64,000 nt of DNA from CADCTB01 sp035494015 (GTDB taxonomy: Bacteria > Actinomycetota > Acidimicrobiia > Acidimicrobiales > AC-14): assembly GCA_035494015.1 (NCBI GenBank), contig DATJHJ010000030.1, positions 1 to 64,000 of the forward strand, read 5' to 3'. The notes under the pieces were generated by a model. It had not been told where the DNA came from. It saw nothing but the letters and a program-made list of their open reading frames with translations, and did not search any database. Shown here piece after piece: positions 1 through 9,188 of this stretch; positions within the stretch are counted from its first letter, which is position 1; every line of letters starts with the position of its first letter. The translations under genes were made by a program, and so were the position numbers.

Positions 1-70
1 TCGCCACCGCCTGTGTGGGGCCAGCCGATGCCTCAGGGCACTATGCGGGGGGAAAGCCGCCTTGGTCGGC

Positions 71-433
71 TCAGCTGAGATCTCGCATCCGGAGACCTCG
101 GACCTGCTCGAAATGCTTCTTGTTCCGGGTGGCGAGACCAAGGTTGCCCTCAAGAGCGGTTGCCGCGATGAGAGCATCCGGCATACGAAGTCCGGATTCC
201 CGCCGAATCCGTCCGGCCCGTTCGGCGATGGACCGATCCACTGGGATTTCACGGAAGGGAGCGAGCAGGCGCGCCGCGAGGTCGTTCCCGGTGCTCCCCG
301 CGAAAAGTTCTGCCCGTGTGATCACCGAATAGTGAAGTCGGTGTCGGGACGCTCTGAGCTCTCTCGCGCCCCGCAGGTGGTCGATGAACATGTTGGTGTC
401 TACGAGGATGTCAGCCACGATCCCATTCGTCAC
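71..433 (-). CDS. vapC: VapC-type PIN-domain ribonuclease toxin
   Basis: A 120-residue PIN-domain protein, the usual VapC length. The acidic metal-binding residues expected of the family are visible: Asp12 in the opening DTN motif, Glu42 in RAELF and Asp86 in RMPDALIAA, followed by a C-terminal TRNKKHF segment. VapC toxins are Mg-dependent RNases that cut tRNA or rRNA; the target here cannot be read from sequence. The start is GTG at 433, inside the 3' end of the antitoxin gene (23-bp overlap), so translation is probably coupled. An in-frame GTG five codons later is an alternative start. Confidence 0.9.
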   Translation of the reverse strand: MTNGIVADILVDTNMFIDHLRGARELRASRHRLHYSVITRAELFAGSTGNDLAARLLAPFREIPVDRSIAERAGRIRRESGLRMPDALIAATALEGNLGLATRNKKHFEQVRGLRMRDLS

Positions 434-629
434 GGCTGGGCATGGCGGCGTCGGGGTCTGCGCCGAAGGTCGTCGCCAGCGCCGCAGCTGCGTCGGGCTC
501 CGCCTGCAGGTACGCGTCGAGCGCGCGGCGAACGACCTCTGCCATGGTCACGCCCTCCGCCCGGGCGATCTCATCGATCATCCGACGTTGATGGTCAGTG
601 AGGTAGACCTGCGTTCGCGTGGCCGACAT
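411..629 (-). CDS. vapB: Ribbon-helix-helix antitoxin of the VapBC pair
   Basis: A 72-residue protein whose N-terminus (TQVYLTDHQRRMIDEIA, then a helix ending MAEVVRRALDAYL) fits a ribbon-helix-helix DNA-binding fold. The acidic, Ala-rich C-terminus would be the part that wraps the toxin. It lies directly upstream of and overlaps the PIN toxin, the standard antitoxin-first order. RHH antitoxins usually repress their own promoter, and two direct repeats lie across its start codon. The start is ATG at 629. Confidence 0.87.
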   Translation of the reverse strand: MSATRTQVYLTDHQRRMIDEIARAEGVTMAEVVRRALDAYLQAEPDAAAALATTFGADPDAAMPSRDEWDRG

Positions 630-649
630 ACAGCACGAGTATACAGCAC
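628..649 (-). promoter_or_regulatory. Putative vapBC operator and leaderless promoter
   Basis: The 9-mer ATACAGCAC (plus strand) occurs at 628-636 and again at 641-649, a 13-bp period, with the first copy overlapping the vapB start codon. On the minus strand a TATACT hexamer (643-638) lies 8 nt before the ATG. Transcription would then start at or next to the start codon, and an RHH repressor bound to the repeats would cover the promoter. The repeats and hexamer are seen; the regulatory role is inferred. Confidence 0.5.
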
Positions 650-704
650 CCGGAGGTCCGACTGTATCTTGTGGACGTGATGAGGAACGCGGATCCTGAT
701 CGCC

Positions 705-1520
705 CTAAAGCTCCTCGGCCAGCTTCGGCTCCAGGCGGGCGAAGACGACGACGCCGACGGCCAGCATCACCACGGCCGACAGCGCGCAGTAGGCGAGGTC
801 CTGCCAGGCGGGGAAGCGCAGATCGTACAGGCAGCTGCGGTAGGCGTTCACGAACCGGACCATGGGGTTCAGCTTGTACAGGGTGAACAGGCCGGGGTGC
901 TTGGCCAGGGCGTTCTGGACGACGCTGATCGGGTAGACGATCGGCGTGGCGTAGAACCAGATCTGCAGGAAGATGCCGATGAAGTGCTGGACGTCGCGGA
1001 AGTAGACGTTGAGCACGCTGAGGACCAGGCCCACGCCGAGCACGAAGGCGGTCTGGATGACCACCAGCAGAAGGGCCGGGACCAGCCACGGGAGAACCAT
1101 GTGCCCGCTCACCAGCAGGGCCACCGCGAGGACGCCCAGCTCGAGCAGGAACGAGACCACCCAGGAGGCGACGTTGGAGGCCACCAGCACCTCCCGCGGG
1201 AAGAACACCTTCTTGATGAGGTTGGAGTTGCCGATCAGGGCGCCCATCGACCCGGACATCCCGTTGGACAGGAAGTTCCACGGCAGCAGCCCGCCGAGCA
1301 GGAACAGGGCGAAGACCTTCAGCCCGCTCGGGTGGCCACGGGGTGGGTCGACCTTCAGGAAGAAAGCGAACACCACGGTGAAGATGAGCATGGTGGCCAG
1401 GGGGTTGAGCAGCGACCATGTCCAGCCCAGCACCGACCGCTTGTACTTGCCCCGCAGCTCCCGCAGGGTGAGGTTGACGAACAGCTCCCGGGATTCGGCC
1501 AGCTCGCCGACCGTGCTCAC
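705..1520 (-). CDS. wzm: Polysaccharide ABC exporter permease (Wzm/TagG type)
   Basis: A 271-residue ABC-2 family membrane protein. After an amphipathic N-terminus it has the family's charged stretch LRGKYKRSVLGWTWSLLNPL (about residues 22-41), then about six hydrophobic segments and the late motif LNPMVRFVNAYR. It would form the channel for an undecaprenyl-linked glycan with the ATPase at 4045-5250. A longer reading frame is open upstream, but the GTG at 1520 overlaps the stop of the glycosyltransferase (GTGA) and gives the normal family length, so it is the preferred start. Confidence 0.88.
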   Translation of the reverse strand: MSTVGELAESRELFVNLTLRELRGKYKRSVLGWTWSLLNPLATMLIFTVVFAFFLKVDPPRGHPSGLKVFALFLLGGLLPWNFLSNGMSGSMGALIGNSNLIKKVFFPREVLVASNVASWVVSFLLELGVLAVALLVSGHMVLPWLVPALLLVVIQTAFVLGVGLVLSVLNVYFRDVQHFIGIFLQIWFYATPIVYPISVVQNALAKHPGLFTLYKLNPMVRFVNAYRSCLYDLRFPAWQDLAYCALSAVVMLAVGVVVFARLEPKLAEEL

Positions 1521-4048
1521 TCCCGGGGCCGGCCGCTGAGGACCGATGCGTAGCGGGCCAGCCGCTGCGAGGCCCGCCGGGCGACCTCGACCGGGCCCCC
1601 GGCCCGGAAGTACTCGCGGGCCAGGGCCACGTCGTCCCGCAACCGCGGCCTCCGGGTGACGGCCCCGGCCAGCTCGGCCATGTCCTCGAAGCCCACCGGA
1701 GAGGCGTGGTCGGCGGCCCGGCGGGGCTGGCGGCAGAACGCCACCAGCGGAGCCAGCACCTTGCTCCACGCATGGTCGGGCACGACCTCGGCCAGCCGAG
1801 CTCGGCAGTCGGCCGCCGCGGCCTCGTCGTCGAGGAGCCGGAACAGGGCCTCCTCCAACGCCTCCACGTCACCAGCGGGGACGGTGATCCCGAGCCCCCG
1901 GCTCTGGATCAAATCGGCGAACGTGTCGCCCCCGGTGGCGACGATGGGCAGCCGGGCCCACAGGTAGTCGAGGATGCGGGTGCGGAAGGAGAACGCGGTT
2001 TCCACATGGTCGAGGTGGGTGCTGACCCCCACATCGGCCTCCAGCAGGTAGTTCTGGCGGTCCTCGTAGGCCACCCACCCCTCGTTGAAGAACACGTGCT
2101 TGTCGGTCAGCCCCAGGGCATCGGACAGGTTCCGCGTCGCCACGGCCATGCGCATCTCGGGCACGTCGGGGTTGGGGTGCTTGAGGCCGAGGAAGAACAG
2201 GCGGACGTCAGGCCGGCGGGTGCGCAGGCGGTCGACGGCGTGGAGCAGCGTGATCGGGTCGAACCAGTTGTAGATGCCGCCGCCCCACAGGATCACCTTG
2301 TCGTCCGGCCCGATGCCGGGCACCACGCCCTTGAGCGCGTTGCGGGTGTGGACCGGTGGCTGGTCGGACACGCCGAAGGGGACGACGGTGATGAGGGCGT
2401 CCATGGTCTCGTCGGCGTCGTAGTTCTTGGGGTTCAGCCGCCCGACGGCGGACAGCTGGCCGAGCCAGAAGTCGCGCTGCTTTTCCGACGCACACAGGAA
2501 GAAGTCACCCCGGGTCAGCTGGTCGTTGAGGGCGGTGGTGCAGTCGCTCACCGTGCGGGCCCGGCCCTCGGCCCCCTGGTCCTTGGCCTGCTCCAGCTGC
2601 TCCAGGTGGAACGGGTTGTAGATGTCGGCGATCAGGATCTTGTTGCTGTCGACCAGCCACCGGAACGTCGACAGGATCAGGCCCTGGAAGATGAACACGT
2701 CGCACCAGCGCTCCAGGGCCCGCATCTCGCCCAGCCCGACGGAGCGGCAGGTGAAGCGGGGATGGGTGATGGTGCAGGTGCCGGTGGTGACCAGCTCGAC
2801 GTCGTGCTCGGCCGACAGGGCCTCGGCCATGGCCCACGCCCGGATGGCGGGGCCGGCCATGCGGGCCGACAGCGTCTCCCCGGTGGCGACCACGATGCGG
2901 CGCCGCTGGCCGAACGCCTCGTCGATCCCGAAGGCCTCGACCAGGGCCCGGTGGGCGGCTTCGTACCGCGGGTGGGCGTAGGCCGGCTCCAGGGCCTGGC
3001 GGAACAGCGGCAGCAGCTCGGTGTCGGTGCGGCGGCGCTCGGACTGCAACCGGCGGCGGTCCTCGTCCAACGAAGGCAGCTGGTCGACGAGGGCGTCGAT
3101 GGCGAAGACCGGCGCCAGCGCCTCGCGCGAGATCGCCACCGACTCGTCCTCGCCGACCCCGACAGCCGGCGGATGGGTGGCCAGGTCGAGCAACAGGTTG
3201 TCGGCGTCGCCCCGGGACAGCCCGCGGCGGACGGCCAGCAGCAGTGCCGCGGGCAGGGCCTTGGCCAGCAGCTCGTCACCCAGGTTCTTGTACAGGCTGA
3301 ACAGGGCATTGCGCTCCAGCAGGTAGTGCTCCCGCCAGGGCCCGTAGCTCTTCATCGAGGCGTGGTGGCGGTGGTAGGCCACGGAGGTGGGCACGTACCG
3401 GACCCGCCAGCCCAGCAGGTTCAGCCGCCAGCCCAGGTCGACGTCCTCGTAGAACATGAAGTACCGGTCGTCGAAGCCGTCAACCGCCCGGTACACGTCG
3501 GCCCGGACGAACATGGCCGCCCCCGTGGCGAACAGGACGTCCTTGGCCGTGTCCCACTCACCCGTGTCGGGCTGCTCGCACTCCCGCTTGTAGCCCATGC
3601 CGTACCAGGTGAGGGAGCCGTCGACGTAGTCGATGCGCTCGCCGTCCCAGTCGAGCACCTTGCTGGCCACCGCGGCCACGCCTGTCTCGCGCTCGAGGGT
3701 CTCGACCGCGGCGGTGATCCAGTTGACGGCCGGGCGGGCGTCGTTGTTGATGAAACCAAGGAACTCGCCCCGGGCCCGGGCCGCGCCGAGGTTGCAGCCG
3801 CCGGCGAAGCCCAGGTTGGTGCCCGACTCGACCAAGACGGCGTGGGGCACGGCGTCGCGGATACGGGCCGCGCTCCCGTCGCCCGAGGCGTTGTCGACCA
3901 CGACCAGCTCGAGCCGGTCGGCCGGCCAGTCCACGTCGCCGAAGGAGCGGAGGCAGGTGATCGTGTCCTCGGCGCCCCGGTAGTTGACCAGGACGACCGA
4001 CACCAGACCGGGGCGGATGGCGGGCGGCGCGCTCATGGGTCCTCTCAT
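1517..4048 (-). CDS. Two-domain glycosyltransferase (GT2 + GT4 fusion)
   Basis: An 843-residue protein with two catalytic modules. Residues about 15-270 are GT-A, family 2: VSVVLVNYRG, VVDNASGDGS and the metal-binding NNDARP region. From about residue 385 a GT-B, family 4-like module begins with RRIVVATGETLSARMAGPAI and includes a late donor-binding segment around TRILDYLWARLPIVATGG. It probably adds two sugars to the glycan exported by the adjacent Wzm/Wzt pair. The start ATG overlaps the stop of the ATPase gene (ATGA), and its own stop overlaps the permease start. Sugar donors cannot be inferred. Confidence 0.85.
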   Translation of the reverse strand: MRGPMSAPPAIRPGLVSVVLVNYRGAEDTITCLRSFGDVDWPADRLELVVVDNASGDGSAARIRDAVPHAVLVESGTNLGFAGGCNLGAARARGEFLGFINNDARPAVNWITAAVETLERETGVAAVASKVLDWDGERIDYVDGSLTWYGMGYKRECEQPDTGEWDTAKDVLFATGAAMFVRADVYRAVDGFDDRYFMFYEDVDLGWRLNLLGWRVRYVPTSVAYHRHHASMKSYGPWREHYLLERNALFSLYKNLGDELLAKALPAALLLAVRRGLSRGDADNLLLDLATHPPAVGVGEDESVAISREALAPVFAIDALVDQLPSLDEDRRRLQSERRRTDTELLPLFRQALEPAYAHPRYEAAHRALVEAFGIDEAFGQRRRIVVATGETLSARMAGPAIRAWAMAEALSAEHDVELVTTGTCTITHPRFTCRSVGLGEMRALERWCDVFIFQGLILSTFRWLVDSNKILIADIYNPFHLEQLEQAKDQGAEGRARTVSDCTTALNDQLTRGDFFLCASEKQRDFWLGQLSAVGRLNPKNYDADETMDALITVVPFGVSDQPPVHTRNALKGVVPGIGPDDKVILWGGGIYNWFDPITLLHAVDRLRTRRPDVRLFFLGLKHPNPDVPEMRMAVATRNLSDALGLTDKHVFFNEGWVAYEDRQNYLLEADVGVSTHLDHVETAFSFRTRILDYLWARLPIVATGGDTFADLIQSRGLGITVPAGDVEALEEALFRLLDDEAAAADCRARLAEVVPDHAWSKVLAPLVAFCRQPRRAADHASPVGFEDMAELAGAVTRRPRLRDDVALAREYFRAGGPVEVARRASQRLARYASVLSGRPRE

Positions 4049-5250
4049 GCCTCGAAGGTGGGCGACGACCAGCGGCCGCCGAGGGCGACGTAGCCCCCGG
4101 ATTCCCGGGGGACGCCGTGCTCGACGTCGAAGCGGAGGCAGCGGCGCAGGTAGTCGTAGACGTGGGTGGTCGTGTAGTCGACCACCGAGGCGGACAGGTC
4201 GTACGTGCCGGGTTGCAGCATCAGGCCGGGGACGTGAAGGTCGACGGTGCCCTCGCCGGTGATCTCGTCAGGCACGAAGCCGGCGTCGCGGGTGTGGTGG
4301 GCCCACAGCCACGTGCCGTCGAGGGTCTCCAGGGCCAGCCCGAACACCGGCTTGGCCACGGGTGACTCGGCCCGGTAGTGGAGCCGGAACGTGACCGCGT
4401 CGCCGGTGGAGGGGTGAGTGACGACGCCGCCCCGCGCGTCGAGCAGCTCGACCGAGGTCAGGCGGGCCTCGCCCGAACCCCACCGGCTCTCGGCCTCGGT
4501 GGTGGTCTCGACTCGGTCTTCGTGGCCCTGGTCCACGTACTCGTCGACCACGTCCTCCGGCCGGCCCTCGGCGATGACCTTGCCGCCTTCCAGCCACGCC
4601 ACCTTGTCGCACATGGTCCGCATGGCCTCGGCGGCGTGGCTGACGATGACCACGGTCTTGCCGGCCCGGCGGAAGTCGGCGAACTTCTCGTTGCACCGGC
4701 GCTGGAACACGGCGTCGCCGACGGCCAGCACCTCGTCGACCAACAGGACGTCGGGGTCGATGTTGATGGCGACCGAGAACCCGAGCCGGACGTACATACC
4801 CGACGAGTAGTTCTTGACCGGCTGGTCGATGAAGCGCTCCAGCCCGGCGAAGCCGACGATCTCGTCGAACCGGGCGGTCAGCTCGCGCTTGGACAGGCCG
4901 AGGATCGAGCCGTTCAGGAACACGTTCTCTCGGCCCGACAGCTCGGGGTGGAACCCGGAGCCCAGCTCCAGCAGGGCGGCCATCTTCCCCGTCGTCCGTA
5001 TGCGGCCCGTGTCGGGGCGGAGGATCTTGGCGATGCACTTCAGCAGGGTCGACTTGCCCGAGCCGTTCTCCCCGACCAGGCCGTACGTGGTCCCCCCCTC
5101 GATCTCCAGGGAGACGTCCCGCAGGGCCCAGAACTCGTCGAAGCGAGCCCGCCCGCCCCGCATCACCGCCGCCTTCAGGGACCGGTTCCGCTCGTGGTAC
5201 AGCCGGAAGCGCTTGCTGACCCCGTCGACGACGACCGCAGGTTCAGCCAC
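4045..5250 (-). CDS. wzt: Polysaccharide ABC exporter ATPase (Wzt type)
   Basis: A 401-residue cytoplasmic ATPase. Walker A is GENGSGKST at residues 60-68, the signature is YSSGM near 148-152, and Walker B is VLLVDE near 168-173. The signature has lost the usual LSGG form, as is typical of O-antigen and teichoic-acid exporters. Residues from about 240 form an extra C-terminal domain of the Wzt type, which in studied members binds the non-reducing end of the glycan and so sets export specificity. The start is GTG, overlapping the methyltransferase gene by 8 bp. Confidence 0.9.
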   Translation of the reverse strand: MAEPAVVVDGVSKRFRLYHERNRSLKAAVMRGGRARFDEFWALRDVSLEIEGGTTYGLVGENGSGKSTLLKCIAKILRPDTGRIRTTGKMAALLELGSGFHPELSGRENVFLNGSILGLSKRELTARFDEIVGFAGLERFIDQPVKNYSSGMYVRLGFSVAINIDPDVLLVDEVLAVGDAVFQRRCNEKFADFRRAGKTVVIVSHAAEAMRTMCDKVAWLEGGKVIAEGRPEDVVDEYVDQGHEDRVETTTEAESRWGSGEARLTSVELLDARGGVVTHPSTGDAVTFRLHYRAESPVAKPVFGLALETLDGTWLWAHHTRDAGFVPDEITGEGTVDLHVPGLMLQPGTYDLSASVVDYTTTHVYDYLRRCLRFDVEHGVPRESGGYVALGGRWSSPTFEA

Positions 5251-6235
5251 GGCCGAGGAGGCCGCGCCCGCGCCCGTACACCGATCGGGCCAGGTGCGAC
5301 CAACGCATGGTCCGGGTGGCCAGCACGGCCTCGAGCTCGGCGCTCACCCGATCCACCTCGGCCCGGGCCTGGTCCAGGTCGTCGCCCGTGCCGGCCAGCC
5401 GTGTCTCCAGGTCGGCGGCCCGTTTCTCGGCGTCCTCGGCCCGGGCCTGCAGCTCCTGCACGGTCCGCCGGGCCGCCGACAGCTCGCCCTCCAGCCGGGC
5501 GATGGTGGCCCGGTGGGTCTCGTCCAAGGCCTGCAGGCGGGCCACCGCGGCGTCGGCGTCGTCGGCGACGGCTCGCACGACGTACTGGTAGGTCGACGAC
5601 TCCGGGTCGGCGAGGACGGCGTCGACCACCTCCGGCCGGGCATCGGCCTCGTAGATCGGGACCGGCGTCTCGTAGAAGCCCGCCGTGGTCCGCCGCACGT
5701 CGACGATGGCCATGCCCGCGTCGTGGAACAGCCGCTCGATGGACGCCTTGGTGAAGAAGCGGACATGGGTGCTGTCGAGCAGGCCGAGGGGCTGGTAGTC
5801 GAAGCGGCCGGCCACCAGGGCCAGGCGGACGCTGCCGTGGGCGATGTTGGGGATCGACGCCACCACGCTGCCCCGCTCGGCCAGCACCTGCTTGGCGTTG
5901 CGCAGCGCGGCGAGCGGGTCGCGCAGGTGCTCCAGCACGTCGCCGAAGACCACAACGTCGAACCGGTCGTCACCGAAGGTCTCCAGCAGGTCGAGCGCCT
6001 CGACGTCGCCCACGACGAGCCGCTGGAGGTACGGGCGGGCCTCCTCGGCGGCGACCGGGTCCGCCTCCAGGCCCGAGACCGTGCACCCGCGCTCCCCGAG
6101 GACCCGGGCCAGGTAGCCGGTGGCGCAGCCCACGTCGAGGACCCGCTTGTCGCCACCCACGAGCTCGACCATGAGCGTGTGACTGTTGTTGCGGTTCGAG
6201 AGGTCGATGTCGGTGTCGTACCGGGAACCGTCCAT
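5243..6235 (-). CDS. SAM-dependent methyltransferase with C-terminal coiled coil
   Basis: A 330-residue protein. The N-terminal class I methyltransferase domain has the SAM-binding motif VLDVGCATG (32-40), an acidic LEADPVA after strand 2 and VVFGDVLEHL. Residues about 220-300 are Ala/Glu/Arg-rich heptads predicted to be a coiled coil, followed by a basic tail. Glycan-terminating methyltransferases with coiled coils, such as WbdD, control chain length in Wzm/Wzt systems. The gene position directly upstream of wzt fits such a role here, but that is inference. Confidence 0.8.
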   Translation of the reverse strand: MDGSRYDTDIDLSNRNNSHTLMVELVGGDKRVLDVGCATGYLARVLGERGCTVSGLEADPVAAEEARPYLQRLVVGDVEALDLLETFGDDRFDVVVFGDVLEHLRDPLAALRNAKQVLAERGSVVASIPNIAHGSVRLALVAGRFDYQPLGLLDSTHVRFFTKASIERLFHDAGMAIVDVRRTTAGFYETPVPIYEADARPEVVDAVLADPESSTYQYVVRAVADDADAAVARLQALDETHRATIARLEGELSAARRTVQELQARAEDAEKRAADLETRLAGTGDDLDQARAEVDRVSAELEAVLATRTMRWSHLARSVYGRGRGLLGRG

Positions 6236-6276
6236 TTGTTGCCGCCAACCTTAACCGTGCCTCGGCAAACGAGAGG

Positions 6277-9009
6277 TCAGGCCCTCCTGCGCCGGCGCCG
6301 GGGGCCGATCCAGGCCACGAGCACCCCGAGGAGGGCGATGCCGCTGACCGCGGCGCCGACCACGAAGCTACGGGGCATGTAACGGAGCACGACCGTGTGC
6401 CGGCCGGGGGGCAGGAAGACGCCCTGGAGGGTCCCGTCGACCGGGACGAGCGCCGCCGGCCGGCCGTCGACCCGGGCCGACCACCCCTGGGCCAGATCCT
6501 GGGACACCACGAGGAGGGACGGGACATCGCCGTCGACCACGGCGCGCGCCGAGTTGTCGGCCAGCTTGGACGACACGACGACGGGGTCGCGTCCCTGGCC
6601 CGAGTCCCCGCCCGGACGGGCCGGGCCGACGTAGGCGGCCACGTCCGCGTCCTCGGCCGGCCTGGACGCGGCCCACGCCAGGAGCGCGGCCTGGTCGGGG
6701 AACGCCCGCCAGCGGCGGTGGGCGCTGACCAGGGGCCAGGCCGATGGTCGCTGGTAGATCCAGGACTGCTCGGTCGAGGCCAGGCGCACGGCTTGGCCGG
6801 GATCCTCGACCAACAGCTGGCGGGCCACCCTGGTCCCGGTCATCCCCAGGGCGACGTGGCACGACGGCCTGGTGGCCGACACCGCCAGGCGGTACGGGTC
6901 GCCGGCGGCCAGGGCCCGGCCGAGGATGGCGAACCCGGTCCAGCCGCCCGTGTCGAACGGGGCTCGGGAGCTGGCGGCGAGGACCCGTCCCCGGCTGATC
7001 AGCGACACCTGTACCGACGATCGACGGCAGTTCCCCCCGACCCGGACCGGGAGATAGATGCCGTTGAGCGGGCCGGGCGCCACCCCGGCCAGCGCCTCGT
7101 CGGCCATCCCCTCCGCCGGCGCCCAGCGGTCCCAGGTCAGATCGGCGTCCTCCGGCACCCGGCCGTAGGGCAGTTCGTCGGTCCCCTCGGCGAAGTAGCC
7201 AACGGCCAGATCGTCCAGGAGCGGCGAGGTGAGGTTCCACTCCTCGCGCCGCAGGTCGATCTTGAGGGGATCCCGGGCGAACGCCCCCGGGTTCACCGCT
7301 TGGATGAGGGCCCGCAGGCCCTTCGAGCGCAGGGCCACGCCCCGCAGGTCGGGAAGCCCGAGCACCTGGCCGGAGTTGGGGTAGAAGCTGAAGCCGGGGC
7401 CGGCGAACCGGTAGCGACCGTCGAGCAGGGCCCGCAGGGCCCGGTGTCCGGCCTGCTCGCCGTAGAAGTCCCGCACCGGCGCCTCGGGCGTGAAGTGGCG
7501 CAGCGGCCAGCCCAGCTCGGCGAAGAGCAGCCCGGCGACGAGGACCGCGGCGCCGAGCTGGCGGCGATGGCCCGGCCGCCGGGCCACGACGGCGGCGATG
7601 GCAACGGCGAGGCCGGCCACGACCAATCCCAGCGAGAAGTGGACGACCACGTAGCGCAGCCGGTTGGCCGCGGAGGCGGCCCGGGCGAAATCGGGGAGGT
7701 TCACGGCCACACCGGCGGCGAGGACGGCCAGGAGGGCGCCGGCGGCGGCGCGGGAGGCGCGAAAACCCGTCGACCCGCGGCGGCTCCACCAGGCGTCGAG
7801 CACCAGCCCCCCGAGCACGGCGCCGGCCAGGTTGATCAGGTAGCGGGACCGCCCGATGGGGTTGCGGGCCACGCCCGGGAGGTGGGACATCACGGTGAAG
7901 AGCGGCGTACCGAGGAAGCAGACGACGACCGCCACCGCGGCCATGCCACAGAAGAAGGGCCAGGCGCCGGCCCCCTCCGGGGCGAGCCGGATCCGACCGG
8001 CGACCGCCGCCACCAGCCCGATGGCGAGGCCGACGGCGACGATCATCCCCACGTGGGACACGCTCTCCACCGGGTTGAGCCCGCTCCACCACGGCCCCCC
8101 GAGCGGCGGGCCGATGGCGCTGAGGTCGAACAGTCCGAACAGCTGGATGCCGGGGATGTGCCCGGTGACGGTGGTGGCGCGGACGTCGAGCGTCCCGCGG
8201 TTGAGCACCTCGCTGACGAAGGGGACGAGCGTCACGGCGGCGAGGGCGACGCCCCAGGCGACGGCCAGGGCGGGAGCGACCGCCCGCCGGAGCACGGCAC
8301 GCAGCCCCGGCGCCCCCCGCACGGCCAGCCAGGCCGCCCAGGCCGCGGTGGCGTAGACGGCGTAGACCCACCCCGACGGGAACCCCTCGAACCATCCCCA
8401 GGCCACCAGCCCGGCCAAGACCGCGGCCCGCCGCAGGTTCGGGCGGGCGTGCAGGCGGTGGGCGGCCCAGAACATCGCCGGCACGACGAACACGACGTCC
8501 ACCCGGTGGATGAAGACCAGGTTGGTACCGCTGAACGTGTAGGCCACGCCGGCGAGGATGGCCGGGCCGGCGGCGGCGCCCAGCCGGCGCAGCAGGAGGA
8601 ACGTGAAGGCCTCGGAGAACACCAGGGCGAGGAAGGTCTTCAGCCCGACGGCGTACCAGGCGGGCAGGAAGAGGTAGCCGACGCTGAAGGGCGACATCGC
8701 CCCGCCGAGCGGGAGCGTGCCGGTGGGCTGGCCGACGGCGACCGCCGGATCCCAACGCTGGAAGACCCCGTGGCGGAGGGCGCGGAAGAAGGCGGTCGGG
8801 CCGGCGAGGGACTCCGCCTGGTCCGACTGGACCGGCGACTCGACGTGCGGCACCCGGCCGATGGCGTCGCGGTAGGGCGCCTTCGGCTCGACCAGGTCGA
8901 CACCGGCGTACGTGCGCTGGCCCAGCAGGGCATGGGGCATGAGCAGGAACGCACAGGCCAGGAACACCGCGGCTGGTACGAGGGCCCGCCTGGTGGTCTC
9001 GCGGGTCAT
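6277..9009 (-). CDS. Large multi-pass membrane protein, YfhO-like
   Basis: A 910-residue protein with an N-terminal membrane helix, a long first extracellular loop starting RTYAGVDLVEPKAPYRDAIG, about a dozen hydrophobic segments, a large soluble domain in the C-terminal third and a last helix before an RRRRRRA tail. This layout matches YfhO-family membrane proteins, which are GT-C-like and linked to lipid-linked sugar transfer. The ATG at 9009 is preferred over an upstream in-frame ATG because it begins just before the positive cluster and first helix. It heads the export locus at 705-6235, 41 bp ahead of the methyltransferase. Confidence 0.72.
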   Translation of the reverse strand: MTRETTRRALVPAAVFLACAFLLMPHALLGQRTYAGVDLVEPKAPYRDAIGRVPHVESPVQSDQAESLAGPTAFFRALRHGVFQRWDPAVAVGQPTGTLPLGGAMSPFSVGYLFLPAWYAVGLKTFLALVFSEAFTFLLLRRLGAAAGPAILAGVAYTFSGTNLVFIHRVDVVFVVPAMFWAAHRLHARPNLRRAAVLAGLVAWGWFEGFPSGWVYAVYATAAWAAWLAVRGAPGLRAVLRRAVAPALAVAWGVALAAVTLVPFVSEVLNRGTLDVRATTVTGHIPGIQLFGLFDLSAIGPPLGGPWWSGLNPVESVSHVGMIVAVGLAIGLVAAVAGRIRLAPEGAGAWPFFCGMAAVAVVVCFLGTPLFTVMSHLPGVARNPIGRSRYLINLAGAVLGGLVLDAWWSRRGSTGFRASRAAAGALLAVLAAGVAVNLPDFARAASAANRLRYVVVHFSLGLVVAGLAVAIAAVVARRPGHRRQLGAAVLVAGLLFAELGWPLRHFTPEAPVRDFYGEQAGHRALRALLDGRYRFAGPGFSFYPNSGQVLGLPDLRGVALRSKGLRALIQAVNPGAFARDPLKIDLRREEWNLTSPLLDDLAVGYFAEGTDELPYGRVPEDADLTWDRWAPAEGMADEALAGVAPGPLNGIYLPVRVGGNCRRSSVQVSLISRGRVLAASSRAPFDTGGWTGFAILGRALAAGDPYRLAVSATRPSCHVALGMTGTRVARQLLVEDPGQAVRLASTEQSWIYQRPSAWPLVSAHRRWRAFPDQAALLAWAASRPAEDADVAAYVGPARPGGDSGQGRDPVVVSSKLADNSARAVVDGDVPSLLVVSQDLAQGWSARVDGRPAALVPVDGTLQGVFLPPGRHTVVLRYMPRSFVVGAAVSGIALLGVLVAWIGPRRRRRRA

Positions 9010-9188
9010 GTGGCCGGGATTCTTGCTCGCGTTGCGCCGCCGGCGCCCGTCAACCAAACGGGCGGGCGACACGTCTCCTCAGGTAGGGCGGCTATGGTGA
9101 CGGCGCCCAAGGCGAGCGGCAACGCCTCGGTCCCCCCGTGTGGTCACGTGATCGCCCCGGGACCCAGGCTCGATCAGAGGGAGACGGG

